Position numbers and translations under genes: made by a program | Part shown: positions 48,742-57,758 of the stretch, piece by piece | Numbering within the stretch: position 1 is the first letter of the stretch | How the letters are laid out: each line of letters starts with the position of its first letter | Notes under the pieces: generated by a model | Databases searched by the model: none | The model's input: only the letters and a program-made list of their open reading frames with translations | What the model was told of the DNA's origin: nothing | DNA from: DASVXQ01 sp036392615 | GTDB taxonomy: Bacteria > Actinomycetota > CALGFH01 | Assembly: GCA_036392615.1 (NCBI GenBank) | Contig: DASVXQ010000058.1 | Location: 1-64,000 of the forward strand | Direction: 5' to 3' | DNA length: 64,000 bases

Positions 48742-49760
48742 CCGATGGACTCTCGCGCCAGGTCGATCCGCGGCGGCGGGATCGAGGCCAGCACCGCGGT
48801 CAGCAGCGAGTCGGCGGTGACCTCCTCGGCCAGCGCCTGGTAGGTGAGCACCAGCCGGTGCCGCAGCACGTCCTTGGCCACCTCCTGCACGTCCTGCGGC
48901 AGCGCGTAGGCGCGGCCGCGCAGCAGCGCCAGCGCCCTGGCCGCGTGGACCAGGTTGATCGAGCCGCGCGGGCTGGCGCCGAAGCTGATGTAGGGGGCGA
49001 CCTCGCCGATCCCGTACTGCTCCGGCAGGCGGGTGGCCATGCACAGCGCGACCGAGTACTCCGCCACCATCCGGTCGACGTAGATGTCCTTGGTGGCGCG
49101 CTGGTACTCGTGGAGCTGGTCCAGCGAGAGGACCTGCTGGACGTCGGCGGCCTCCTCCAGCGAGCGGTGGACCACGCTCATCTCCTCGCTGAAGTTCGGA
49201 TAGTCGACCAGCACCTTCATCATGAACCGGTCGACCTGGGCCTCCGGCAGCGGGTAGGTGCCCTCCGACTCGATCGGGTTCTGGGTGGCCAGCACCAGGA
49301 ACGGGTCCGGCGCCGGGTAGGTCGACTTGCCGATGGTGACCTGCCGCTCCTGCATGACCTCGAGCAGCGCCGACTGGACCTTGGCCGGCGCGCGGTTGAT
49401 CTCGTCGGCCAGCAGGAAGTTGCAGAAGACCGGCCCGAGCTCGGTGTCGAAGCTGCCGCTGTCCGGCCGGTAGATCCGCGTGCCGACCAGGTCCGACGGC
49501 ACCAGGTCGGGGGTGAACTGCACCCGGTGGAAGGTGCCGCCGAGCACCCTGGCGACGGTCGAGATGGTGAGCGTCTTGGCCAGGCCGGGCACGCCCTCGA
49601 GCAGCAGGTGCCCGCCGGCGAGCAGCGCGACCAGGACGCGTTCGAGCATCCCCTCCTGGCCGACGATCACCCGCTTGATCTCGAACAGCGCCGCCTCGAG
49701 CTGCGTGTGCGCGGCCGCGGCCTCGCCGACCGCTGCCAGCCGTGGCCTCTGGTCAGTCAC
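48738..49760 (-). CDS. moxR: MoxR-family AAA+ ATPase
   Basis: A 340-aa AAA+ ATPase. Walker A GVPGLAKTLTI, Walker B NFLLADEINRAPAKVQSALLEVMQERQVT, sensor-1 LVLATQNPIESEGTYPLPEAQVDRFMM. MoxR ATPases act with DUF58/VWA proteins as chaperone systems for metalloprotein maturation and stress resistance. GTG start with GGAGAAGGAG about 7-10 nt upstream. First gene of the operon moxR-DUF58-VWA. Confidence 0.94.
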   Translation of the reverse strand: MTDQRPRLAAVGEAAAAHTQLEAALFEIKRVIVGQEGMLERVLVALLAGGHLLLEGVPGLAKTLTISTVARVLGGTFHRVQFTPDLVPSDLVGTRIYRPDSGSFDTELGPVFCNFLLADEINRAPAKVQSALLEVMQERQVTIGKSTYPAPDPFLVLATQNPIESEGTYPLPEAQVDRFMMKVLVDYPNFSEEMSVVHRSLEEAADVQQVLSLDQLHEYQRATKDIYVDRMVAEYSVALCMATRLPEQYGIGEVAPYISFGASPRGSINLVHAARALALLRGRAYALPQDVQEVAKDVLRHRLVLTYQALAEEVTADSLLTAVLASIPPPRIDLARESIG

Positions 49761-50016
49761 GGAAATGGCTCCTTCTCCGGGCGGGCCGGTGCCCTGACGG
49801 GGCAGGTGGGCTTGCTCTGACCCAGGACACCCTTATCTATCGGGGTCTCCGACGGGTGACTCGAGCAACCCGAAACCCGGACAGGTGTACTGCGGGAGGA
49901 GGGACGGAGCGGACCCAGGGACAGCCGACGTGGACAAGTCACACCATAGCGCCAGCGACGCGATCCGGCACGACCCCGAATGGGCCGCCTGAGTGGATTC
50001 GAATAGATTGCGGGCC

Positions 50017-50134
50017 AGAGTGCCGGTCATAGATTGGCGTCGCAGGCAGCGTCTGGCTGCCCGTTCAGCGCCAAGGCTTGCGCGCCGCCCCGGCGGCCAC
50101 CCGTCGCCTCGAACGGATACTTGGCCGCTGCTCT
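50017..50134 (+). repeat. Dispersed ~120-bp repeat, copy C
   Basis: Begins AGAGTGCCGGTCAT and ends TTGGCCGCTGCTCT. The ends extend by flanking CC...GG to a longer inverted repeat. High similarity to copy B, including CAAGGCTTGCGCGCCGCCC and CCTCGAACGGATACTTGGCC. Lies in the 720-bp region between moxR and the histidine kinase gene. Confidence 0.85.
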
Positions 50135-50480
50135 GGTTTCCCGGCGCTGTGACCGGCGGCGAGGCGCCCGGAGGCTCCAAGGGCGCCGCCGCCGGCCCAG
50201 GGACTCCCCCGGAGGCCCCAAGGCCGGAGCTTTCGCCCCGGCCTTGTCCCACCATTTGGGCCTCCGGCGTGTCGCCGGCAGCGGGTGCGCGCACGCGGGC
50301 CGGTCGGCCGAGGGGCTGAGCCTCACCCCGGAACCAGGACAATCCCGCTGTGAACGCATCCGCCGCGCTGGTCTCGTTCTACGCGGTGACCCTGAGAAAG
50401 GCCTGAGAAAAATATAGGGGAGTCCTAAGAAAACTGGTCACTCAGCCCGGAAGGGACAGGGCCGACAGCTCCGGGAGGGC
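50135..50480. other. Structured non-coding region downstream of the two-component genes
   Basis: Contains a hairpin GGCGCCC/GGGCGCC (50163-50187) and a nested hairpin with 10-bp outer arms CCGGAGGCCC (50209-50218) / GGGCCTCCGG (50258-50267) and inner 8-bp arms AAGGCCGG/CCGGCCTT (50220-50245). The remainder up to 50480 includes a short AT-rich segment (GAGAAAAATATAGGGG). No gene is supported. The hairpins may terminate the minus-strand kinase operon or belong to a structured RNA. Confidence 0.5.
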
Positions 50481-52055
50481 TCACGAACGACCCGCCGGAA
50501 TCAGCCGACCAATCTGCTCGACCTGCCGCTGGAGCCGGCGGGCGAGCCCCTGGCGGACCGTGGCCGGCAGTTCCAGGGTGACCACCGAGCCGCGCCCCAG
50601 GCGCGACCGCACCGACACCGAGCCCCCGTGCAGCTCCGCGACCCAGTTGACGATCGCCAGGCCGAGGCCGGAACCGGCCATGCCGCGCACCGCCGGGGCG
50701 CGCCAGAAGCGGTCGAACAGCCGGTCGAGGTGCTCGGAGTCGATGCCGATGCCGGTGTCGGCCACGGTGACCGCCGCCCGCCCGTCGTGCACCGACAGGC
50801 CGAGCTCCACCGAGCCGGCCGGGGTGTACTTGAGGGCGTTGTCGGCCAGGTTCCAGAGCGCGCGACGCAGGTCGTCGCGGTCGCCGAGCACCCAGACCTC
50901 GGGCAGCGGCCCGAGCCGCACCTCCACGCCGTCGGAGGCGTGGCGCAGCGCGTCCCGGTGGATGTCGGCCACCAGGTGGTCGAGCCGGAAGACGCCCTTG
51001 GGCGCGGACCTGCCGGAGGCCTCCAGTCGCGCCAGCGCGAGCAGGTCGCCGACCAGCGACTCCATCCGGCGCATCTCGGTCAGCACGTCGTCGAGCGCGG
51101 CGCCGCGGTCCTCCGGCCGGGCGTCCGGCACCCGGTTGAGGAACTCCACGTTGGTGCGGATCGCGGTCAGCGGTGTGCGCAGCTCGTGCGAGGCGTCGGC
51201 GACGAAGCGGCGCTGCGAGTCGAGGGTGGTCTGCAGGTCGACGTGCGACCGCTCCAGCTCGCTGAGCATCTGGTTGAAGGTGAGCGACAGGCGCGCCAGC
51301 TCGTCCCTCGGGTTGTGCAGGTTGCCCTCCAGCGGCATTCGCCGGGTGAAGTCCCGCTCCTCGCCGATCTCCTGGGCGGTGGTGCGCATGCGGGCCAGCG
51401 GGCGCAGCAGCGCGGCCGCCAGACCCGAGCCGATCACCACCGCCACCATCAGCACCGCCAGGCCGCCGCCGATCAGGATGCTGCGCAGCAGCCGCAGCGA
51501 CGACTCCACGCTGTCGAGCGAGCGGGCGACGGTGACCTCGCCGAAGACGGCGTTGGGCTTGTCCTTGCGCACGTCGGGGTTGGGCAGGTTGCCGCGCTGC
51601 CCCTTCTCGCTGGGCGGGATGGTCTCGTAGGCCTCGAACGGCTCCGAGTAGACCGCCAGCGGGATGTGCAGGTCGTTGGCCGCCGCGGGGACCATGGTGA
51701 CGTGGTTGTAGGTCACCCGCGGCAGCTGCACGTCGGAGTTCTCGTCGGTGTTCGGGCTCTTGGCCTCGATCTCCCAGCTGTGGCGGTCCTTGACCTCGCC
51801 GCTGAGGATCTGCATCCAGGTGCCGGGCCGCTGGTCCGGGGTCTTCCTGCCGAGCTGGCCGTTCTGGTGGAGGTCGTGGGCGAACTCGTAGGAGTAGAGC
51901 AGCCGGCCGAGCGCCTGGCCCTGGCTCTGCACCGAGTTGGCGAACTCCTCGTGCAGCCGCCGGTCGACGTAGGTGTAGACGCCGAAGCCGAAGGCGGTCA
52001 GCGCCAGCATCAGCAGCACCAGATAGGCCAGGGTGAGCCGCGCCCGGAAGCTCAC
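50481..52055 (-). CDS. Membrane sensor histidine kinase
   Basis: A 524-aa kinase: N-terminal membrane segment (about 8-30), a ~150-residue extracytoplasmic sensor, second membrane segment (LIGGGLAVLMVAVVIGSGLAAALL), HAMP (LARMRTTAQEIGEERDF), HisKA with phospho-acceptor His in DASHELRTPLTAIRTNVEFL, and HATPase_c with N-box DNALKYTPAGSV, G1 DTGIGID and G2 GSGLGLAIVNW. The GTG start overlaps the response-regulator stop by 4 nt. Signal unknown. Confidence 0.94.
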   Translation of the reverse strand: MSFRARLTLAYLVLLMLALTAFGFGVYTYVDRRLHEEFANSVQSQGQALGRLLYSYEFAHDLHQNGQLGRKTPDQRPGTWMQILSGEVKDRHSWEIEAKSPNTDENSDVQLPRVTYNHVTMVPAAANDLHIPLAVYSEPFEAYETIPPSEKGQRGNLPNPDVRKDKPNAVFGEVTVARSLDSVESSLRLLRSILIGGGLAVLMVAVVIGSGLAAALLRPLARMRTTAQEIGEERDFTRRMPLEGNLHNPRDELARLSLTFNQMLSELERSHVDLQTTLDSQRRFVADASHELRTPLTAIRTNVEFLNRVPDARPEDRGAALDDVLTEMRRMESLVGDLLALARLEASGRSAPKGVFRLDHLVADIHRDALRHASDGVEVRLGPLPEVWVLGDRDDLRRALWNLADNALKYTPAGSVELGLSVHDGRAAVTVADTGIGIDSEHLDRLFDRFWRAPAVRGMAGSGLGLAIVNWVAELHGGSVSVRSRLGRGSVVTLELPATVRQGLARRLQRQVEQIGRLIPAGRS

Positions 52056-52744
52056 CGGGCGCCGTCCGGGTCGTCGCGGAGCACGTAGCCGACCCCGCGG
52101 ACGGTGTGGATCACCCGCGGCTCGCCCTCGGTCTCGAGCTTGCGGCGCAGGTAGCCCACGTAGACCTCGAGCACGTTGGAGTCGCGGCCGAAGTCGTAGT
52201 CCCAGACCCGCTCGAGGATGGTCGAGCGGGTGAGCACCTGGCGGGGGTGCTCGAGGAACAGCGACAGCAGGTCGAACTCCTGGCGGGTCAACGAGATCGA
52301 CCGGTCGCCGCGCCACACCTCGTGGGTCGAGCGGTCCATGCGCAGGTCGCCGAAGCGCAGTTCGGCGGCGCTGGAGCCGTTGCGGCCCCTGCGCAGCAGC
52401 GCCTTGATCCTGACCAGCAGCTCCTCGAAGGCGAACGGCTTGCCGAGGTAGTCGTCGGCGCCGGCCTCGAAGCCGGCGACCCGCTCGGGGACCTCGCTGC
52501 GGGCGGTCAGCATCAGCACCGGCACGTCGCCGGCCTGCCGCAGGCGGCGGCAGACCTCCAGCCCGTCGATGCCGGGAAGCAGCACGTCCAGGATCACCAG
52601 GTCGGGAACGTGGTCGAGCGCCCTGGAGAGGGCCTCTTCCCCGGACGCGGCGACGTCGACTTCGAAGCCCTCGTAGGCCAGCGGCCGGCGCAGTGCCGAA
52701 GCCAGCAGGGGATCGTCGTCAACCACCAGGATATGGGCACCCAT
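52052..52744 (-). CDS. OmpR/PhoB-type response regulator
   Basis: A 230-aa regulator. The receiver domain (HILVVDDDPLL, phospho-acceptor Asp in DLVILDVLLPGIDG, switch Thr in MLTARS, Lys in GKPF) is followed by an OmpR winged helix (RSTHEVWRGDRSISLTRQEFDLLSLFLEHPRQVLTRSTILERVWDYDF...VYVGYLRRKLE). It forms a two-gene operon with the kinase by GTGA overlap. The ATG at 52744 is chosen; a GTG two codons upstream (52750) with GAAGG 4 nt before is an alternative. Confidence 0.93.
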   Translation of the reverse strand: MGAHILVVDDDPLLASALRRPLAYEGFEVDVAASGEEALSRALDHVPDLVILDVLLPGIDGLEVCRRLRQAGDVPVLMLTARSEVPERVAGFEAGADDYLGKPFAFEELLVRIKALLRRGRNGSSAAELRFGDLRMDRSTHEVWRGDRSISLTRQEFDLLSLFLEHPRQVLTRSTILERVWDYDFGRDSNVLEVYVGYLRRKLETEGEPRVIHTVRGVGYVLRDDPDGAR

Positions 52745-52897
52745 CCGCACGCCGCCTTCGCCACCAACCTTCAGGGTCCTGGACCCCTGGGCGTCATTCT
52801 GCCTGCTCGGCCGCCTCTTTGCCTACCCGTGCCCGGAAGCCTTCTGGCGTACCGGCCACGACCGTCACCAATCGGCGGCGTCGCCTCGAGCGGGCCG

Positions 52898-55489
52898 TCA
52901 CAGCTCGGCGGGGTCCTCGCGGCGCACGTCCCCGGCCACCTTGTCGGTGCGGATCCCCTGGAACGAGGGGAAGCGCAGGCGCCCGTCGTCGGTCCAGCCG
53001 CGGTACTCCACCTCGCAGACCAGCTCGGGGCGGAGCCAGCGCGCGCCCCGCAGGCGCGGGTCGCCCTTGGGGACCTCGACCGGCGGCCGCTCCCGCTCGT
53101 GCCGCTCCAGCTCGGGGAGCAGCTGCTCCAGGAAGCTGTGGGTGAAGCCGGTGCCGACGTTGCCCACGTAGCGCAGCCGGTGGCCCTCGTACACCGCCAG
53201 CAGCAGCGCCCCGAGGGTGGCCGAGCGCTTGCCCTTGCCCCTGGTCCAGCCGACGATCACGCAGTCCTGCCGCAGCACGGCCTTGATCTTGCGCCAGTCG
53301 GGCGAGCGGGCCCCCGGCCGGTAGACGCTGCTCAGCCGCTTGGCCACCACGCCCTCGAGCCCGAGGTCCCGGATCCGCTCGAAGAACGCCACCCCGCGGC
53401 CGGCCACCGCCTGCGAGACGCGCACGTCGTCACGCGGCACCAGCACCTCGGTCAGGCGGGCCCGCCGGTCGGCCAGCGGCACCTCCAGCAGCGACTCGCC
53501 GTCGAGCCAGAGCAGGTCGAACGCCAGGAACTGGATCGGCACCCGGCCGCGGTGGCGGGCCAGCTCCTCCGGCGAGCGGTGGAAGCGGTCCTGCATCCGC
53601 TGGAAGGAGGGCCGTCCCTGCTCGTCGAAGGCGACGACCTCGCCGTCGACCACCGCGTTGCGCGCGGCGAGCTGGCGGTGCAGGTCGTCCATCTCGGGGA
53701 ACTGGCCGGTCACGTCGCGCGAGGTCCGCGAGGTGAGACGGGTGCTCGCGCCGAGCGCGGCGAGGCAGCGGTGGCCGTCCCACTTGACCTCGAACAGCCA
53801 GCCGTCGTCGTCGAACGGCTCCCGCACCAGCTGGGCCATCATCGGCTCGAAGACCGGCGGCGGCGCCGGCGGCGGGATCGGCGTGCGGGAGCTGAGCATG
53901 CAGATCCAGTCCTGCCTGGTGCGCACGAAGTGGTACTCGGCGCCGTGGTAGCGGCTGCCGTGCAGGCGCACGGTCCACTTGCCGTCGAGCACCTCCAGCG
54001 GCTCGTAGGTGCCGAGGTCGAACAGGCGCACCTCGCCGCCGCCGTACTCGCCCTGGGGGATCGAGCCCGAGAAGGTGAGGTAGTCCATCGGGTGGTCCTC
54101 GGTGTTGACCGCCAGGTGGCGGACTCCGGGCACCTCGGGCAGGCGCTTGGGCACCGCGAACGACACCAGCACGCCGTCGCGCTCGAAGCGGACGTCGTGG
54201 TGGTAGGCGCGGGCGTGGTGCTGCTGGATGGTGAACACCGGGCCCGGCTCCAGCCGTGCCGGCTCGGCCAGCCCGGCGGCGTGCGGCGCGTCGGGGAGCG
54301 TCCCGGTGAATCCCACGCGGCGGTCCCCGTCGCCGCTGGGCTCGGGCGGCGGCTCCGGGGTCCGCTGGAAGTCGCGTTTCGCCCGGTACTCGGCCAGGTC
54401 GGGCGTTGGCGCCGCGGCGCCGGCGGCCGGCTGGCGGGTCTGGCCCCGGCGGGTGCCGGAAGGCGCCGGGGTGGAGCCCCAGCGGCGGCTCCGCCTGCCG
54501 CCGTCGGCCGCCCGCCCGTCACCGGAGGGCTGGATGCCGAGCGTCTCCATGGCCGCGGTCAGCGTCTGGCGGTCGCGCAGCACGGGCGCGAAGCGGTCGC
54601 CCCGCTCGAGCCGGGACCAGACGTTGTCGATGCGGAAGTCGCCGGGCTCGAGGTCCTCGTCCAGTTCCTCCCAGTCCAGCGGGGTGGACACCGGCGCGCC
54701 GGGGCGCGGCCGCAGCGAGTAGACCGAGGCGATGTTGGCGCCGCGCCGGTTCATCTGGTGGTCGACGAAGACCTTGCCGGAGCGCTCGGCCACCGGCCAG
54801 GCCATGGTCACCTTCTGCCGGTAGGCGCGGACCAGCATGCGGCCGACCTGCTCGACGAAGGCGCGCACGTCCGCGTAGGAGTGGATCGGCTCCAGCGGCA
54901 CGTGGACCTGCATGCCGGTGGCGCCGGAGGTCTTCGCGTAGCCGCGCAGGCCCAGCCCGTCCAGCACCACCTTGACCAGCTTGGCGACCATGCGGACGTC
55001 GGCGAAGGTGTACGGCTCGAAGGGGTCGAGGTCGAACAGGGCGAACTCCGGCCGGTCCAGCGAGCCGACGCGGCTGTGCAGCGGATGCAGCTCGATGCAG
55101 CCGAGGTTGATGACGTAGAGCAGGCTGGCCAGGTCCTGGGCCATGACCATGTGGTTGACCCTGCCGTCGTCGCCGGGCACCGGGGCGGTCGGCAGCCAGT
55201 CCGGCGCGTGGCCCGGCGCCCGCTTCTCGTAGAACGCCTCGCCGTGGATGCCGCCGGGCATCCGCAGCATGGTCAGCGGCCGGTCGCGCAGGTGGGGGAG
55301 CAGCTGCGGCGCGACGTTCCAGTAGTAGCCGAGCAGGTCCCGCTTGGTCAGCCGGTCCTCCGGCCAGTAGAGCTTGTCCAGGTTCGACACGCGCAGCTCG
55401 CGGTCGCCGGCCACCAGCCGCCAGGCGTCGCCCGACTTCCTCGCCGGGAGCGGCGAGGGGAACCGCGGTCGGCGTGCACGCCTGGGCAC
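52898..55489 (-). CDS. ligD: Multifunctional NHEJ DNA ligase D (POL-PE-LIG)
   Basis: An 863-aa protein with the actinobacterial domain order. The POL (primase-polymerase) domain is at about 20-300, with the catalytic Asp153/Asp155 in FALFDLDPFEPYTF. The 3'-phosphoesterase (PE) domain is at about 370-520 (HARAYHHDVRFERDGVLVSFAVPK). The ATP-dependent ligase is at about 545-860, with the nucleophile Lys569 in EVKWDGHR and motif GVVAKR. The GTG at 55489 follows AAGGAG by 9 nt; upstream frames would add a non-homologous extension into the ku promoter region. It is divergent from ku, the standard bacterial NHEJ pair. Confidence 0.95.
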   Translation of the reverse strand: MPRRARRPRFPSPLPARKSGDAWRLVAGDRELRVSNLDKLYWPEDRLTKRDLLGYYWNVAPQLLPHLRDRPLTMLRMPGGIHGEAFYEKRAPGHAPDWLPTAPVPGDDGRVNHMVMAQDLASLLYVINLGCIELHPLHSRVGSLDRPEFALFDLDPFEPYTFADVRMVAKLVKVVLDGLGLRGYAKTSGATGMQVHVPLEPIHSYADVRAFVEQVGRMLVRAYRQKVTMAWPVAERSGKVFVDHQMNRRGANIASVYSLRPRPGAPVSTPLDWEELDEDLEPGDFRIDNVWSRLERGDRFAPVLRDRQTLTAAMETLGIQPSGDGRAADGGRRSRRWGSTPAPSGTRRGQTRQPAAGAAAPTPDLAEYRAKRDFQRTPEPPPEPSGDGDRRVGFTGTLPDAPHAAGLAEPARLEPGPVFTIQQHHARAYHHDVRFERDGVLVSFAVPKRLPEVPGVRHLAVNTEDHPMDYLTFSGSIPQGEYGGGEVRLFDLGTYEPLEVLDGKWTVRLHGSRYHGAEYHFVRTRQDWICMLSSRTPIPPPAPPPVFEPMMAQLVREPFDDDGWLFEVKWDGHRCLAALGASTRLTSRTSRDVTGQFPEMDDLHRQLAARNAVVDGEVVAFDEQGRPSFQRMQDRFHRSPEELARHRGRVPIQFLAFDLLWLDGESLLEVPLADRRARLTEVLVPRDDVRVSQAVAGRGVAFFERIRDLGLEGVVAKRLSSVYRPGARSPDWRKIKAVLRQDCVIVGWTRGKGKRSATLGALLLAVYEGHRLRYVGNVGTGFTHSFLEQLLPELERHERERPPVEVPKGDPRLRGARWLRPELVCEVEYRGWTDDGRLRFPSFQGIRTDKVAGDVRREDPAEL

Positions 55490-55685
55490 GGCTGTACGCT
55501 CCTTCCCGGGCTGTGCGCTGGTCGAGACGCTTGGGGAGGCGGCCTGGACCCGCGGGGCGCCGGTCGCCGCCTCGGCACCGGTCAAATGTCGACCAAGCCA
55601 CAAGCCGATACATGACCAGGCTTTAGCGTACATTGTGCTGGTAGGCCCGTATGACGGTGGGCCGTCGCCTGGCCCAGGAGCAGCC

Positions 55686-56531
55686 ATGAAGACGATCTGG
55701 AAGGGCGCGATCTCGTTCGGGCTGGTAACCATTCCGGTCAAGCTCTACGGCGCCACCGAGGAGAAGAGCCTGCGGTTCAACCAGATCCACGAGAAGGACG
55801 GCGGCCGGATCAAGTACAAGCGCGTCTGCTCGGCGGACGGCGAAGAGGTGCCCTACGGCGAGATCGTCAAGGGCTACGAATACGAGAAGGACCACTACGT
55901 CACCCTGACCGACGAGGAACTGGACGCCCTGCCGGTCTCCACCGCCCGGGCGATCGAGATCGAGCGCTTCGTCGACTCGGAGCAGATCGACCCGATCTAC
56001 TTCCAGCGGTCCTATTACCTGGTGCCCGACGGCACCGGGGCCAAGGCCTACCACCTCCTGCGCGAGGCGATGAGCGACGACGACAAGGTCGCGGTCGCCA
56101 AGGTCGCCTTCCGCGACAAGGAGCACCTCGCCACCGTGCGGCTGCGCGAGAACGTGCTGATGCTCGAGACGATGTTCTGGCCGGACGAGATCCGCGAGGC
56201 GAGCTTCGACGAGCTGGACGAGGACGTCGAGCTGCGGCCGCAGGAGCTCAAGATGGCCCGCAGCCTGATCGACAGCCTCACCGACGACTTCGAGCCCAAG
56301 GACTTCCACGACGAGTACCGTGCCGCGCTCGAGGACCTGATCAGCAAGAAGGTCCAGGGCGAGGAGATCACCTACGCCGAGCCGGCGGAGCCCTCCAAGG
56401 TGGTCGACCTGATGGACGCGTTGCGCGCCAGCGTCGAGGCCGCCCAGGCCAGCAGGCCCGCCGCGCGGAGCGGCGGCTCCCGCGGCAAGTCGCGCACCTC
56501 CACCCGCCGCAGGAAGGCCGCCGGGGAGTAG
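55686..56531 (+). CDS. ku: Ku, NHEJ DNA-end-binding protein
   Basis: A 281-aa prokaryotic Ku: MKTIWKGAISFGLVTIPVKLYGATEEKSLRFNQIHEKDGGRIKYKRVCSADGEEVPY at the start, the core barrel to about 195, and a basic Lys/Arg/Ser C-terminal tail (RGKSRTSTRRRKAAGE) that contacts DNA and LigD. AGGAG precedes the ATG. The homodimer rings DNA ends and recruits LigD, encoded divergently 196 bp away. Confidence 0.96.
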   Translation: MKTIWKGAISFGLVTIPVKLYGATEEKSLRFNQIHEKDGGRIKYKRVCSADGEEVPYGEIVKGYEYEKDHYVTLTDEELDALPVSTARAIEIERFVDSEQIDPIYFQRSYYLVPDGTGAKAYHLLREAMSDDDKVAVAKVAFRDKEHLATVRLRENVLMLETMFWPDEIREASFDELDEDVELRPQELKMARSLIDSLTDDFEPKDFHDEYRAALEDLISKKVQGEEITYAEPAEPSKVVDLMDALRASVEAAQASRPAARSGGSRGKSRTSTRRRKAAGE

Positions 56532-56580
56532 GGGCGGCCGATTCGGAGGCTCCCCGGGGTGCGCGGGGCGGGGCCCGCCG

Positions 56581-57756
56581 TCAGGGGCTCCGGCCGGATG
56601 CCTCCCCACCCTCGCCGTCGGCGTTGTCGTGCGGGGCGGGCCGCCCGTGGCCGGTGGTGCGCATGCCGTGGCGCATGGCCCACTCTCTGGGTGGCTCCGC
56701 CTCCTCCAGGGACTGCTTGGCCAGCTCGCGGAGCTGCTCGCTGCCCCGCACCCGCACGCCGAACTCGGCGCGCAGCGACAGGTAGGCCAGGCCGCCGATC
56801 GGGATCGGCAGCCAGAAGTTCAGCACCCGGTAGCTGATCACGCCGAGCAGCGCGATGTCCCTCGGGGTGCCGAAGCCGACCAGCGTCGAGGTCAGCACGA
56901 ACTCCACCACGCCCAGGCCCGACGGGGTGATCGGCAGCACCGCCAGCACGTTGGCGAGGCCGTAGGCGACCAGCAGGTCGTCGACGCGCACCCAGTGCCC
57001 GAAGGCGCCCACGAACACCCACAGCGAGGCGGCGTCGAGCAGCCAGTTGGCCGCGGCCCAGCCGATCGCCCGCCCCACCAGCGCCCGGTCGGCGACCAGC
57101 GCGCGCAGCCGGCCGGCGAACCGCCGGGTGATCGCCACCACCTGGTCGGGGTCGAGCAGCGGCAGCCGCGCCGCCGCGGCCCGCAGCACCTTGACCGAGC
57201 CCTCCTCGCCGCGCATCAGCAGCACCACCACGGTGGCGAAGGCGGCGATCAGCAGCGCGCCCAACACACCGGCTGTGCCGTACAACGGGTTGTAGCCGTG
57301 CAGCGGGATCGAGGCCACCAGGCCGAGCCAGAGCAGCAGGTTCAGCACCACCGCCGAGCCGACGCCCTGGGTGGCCAGGGCGAAGGCGGTGTCGGTGCCC
57401 GACAGCCCCGCCTCGGTGAGCAGCCGGTAGCCCAGTGCCCCGCCGGCCGCGGTCCCGCCGGGCACCACGTGGCTCACGGCCAGCGTCGAGAACTGCGTGC
57501 GCAGCAGCACGTCGAAGCGCGGGTGCGGCCTGCCGCGCGGAAGGACCGACCTGGTCAGCTGCGTGTAGGCCATGATCGAGGCGATCTCCAGCAGCGAGGC
57601 GAGCAGCAGCCAGCGCCAGTCCACCTGGCCGAGGCGGTAGACCGCCCGGTGCACGCCGGCGATCTGCGGTACCAGGAAGTGGATGATCACGAAGGCGCCG
57701 AGCAGCAACAGCACCACGCGCCTGACAGGGACCGGGACGGTGGTCTGCGTGCGCAC
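56581..57756 (-). CDS. Polytopic flippase-like membrane protein (LPG-synthase TM family)
   Basis: A 391-aa protein with about eight membrane helices (RRVVLLLLGAFVIIHFL, WRWLLLASLLEIASIMAYTQL, SGVGLANVLAVLPITPSGLGVVEFVL, ...). The motif SHVVPGGTAAGGALGYRLL and PSGLGVVEF are characteristic of the lysylphosphatidylglycerol-synthase/UPF0104 transmembrane family, which flips lipids or lipid-linked products. The catalytic aminoacyltransferase domain is absent. GTG start 2 nt after the M20 peptidase stop, so they form an operon. Confidence 0.88.
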   Translation of the reverse strand: MRTQTTVPVPVRRVVLLLLGAFVIIHFLVPQIAGVHRAVYRLGQVDWRWLLLASLLEIASIMAYTQLTRSVLPRGRPHPRFDVLLRTQFSTLAVSHVVPGGTAAGGALGYRLLTEAGLSGTDTAFALATQGVGSAVVLNLLLWLGLVASIPLHGYNPLYGTAGVLGALLIAAFATVVVLLMRGEEGSVKVLRAAAARLPLLDPDQVVAITRRFAGRLRALVADRALVGRAIGWAAANWLLDAASLWVFVGAFGHWVRVDDLLVAYGLANVLAVLPITPSGLGVVEFVLTSTLVGFGTPRDIALLGVISYRVLNFWLPIPIGGLAYLSLRAEFGVRVRGSEQLRELAKQSLEEAEPPREWAMRHGMRTTGHGRPAPHDNADGEGGEASGRSP

Positions 57757-57758
57757 CG

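Noticed and set aside
52106..55615. Long plus-strand open frame opposite the response regulator and ligD
   Set aside because: Antisense to a clear gene, His/Val/Arg/Gln-rich composition typical of codon-position shadowing.
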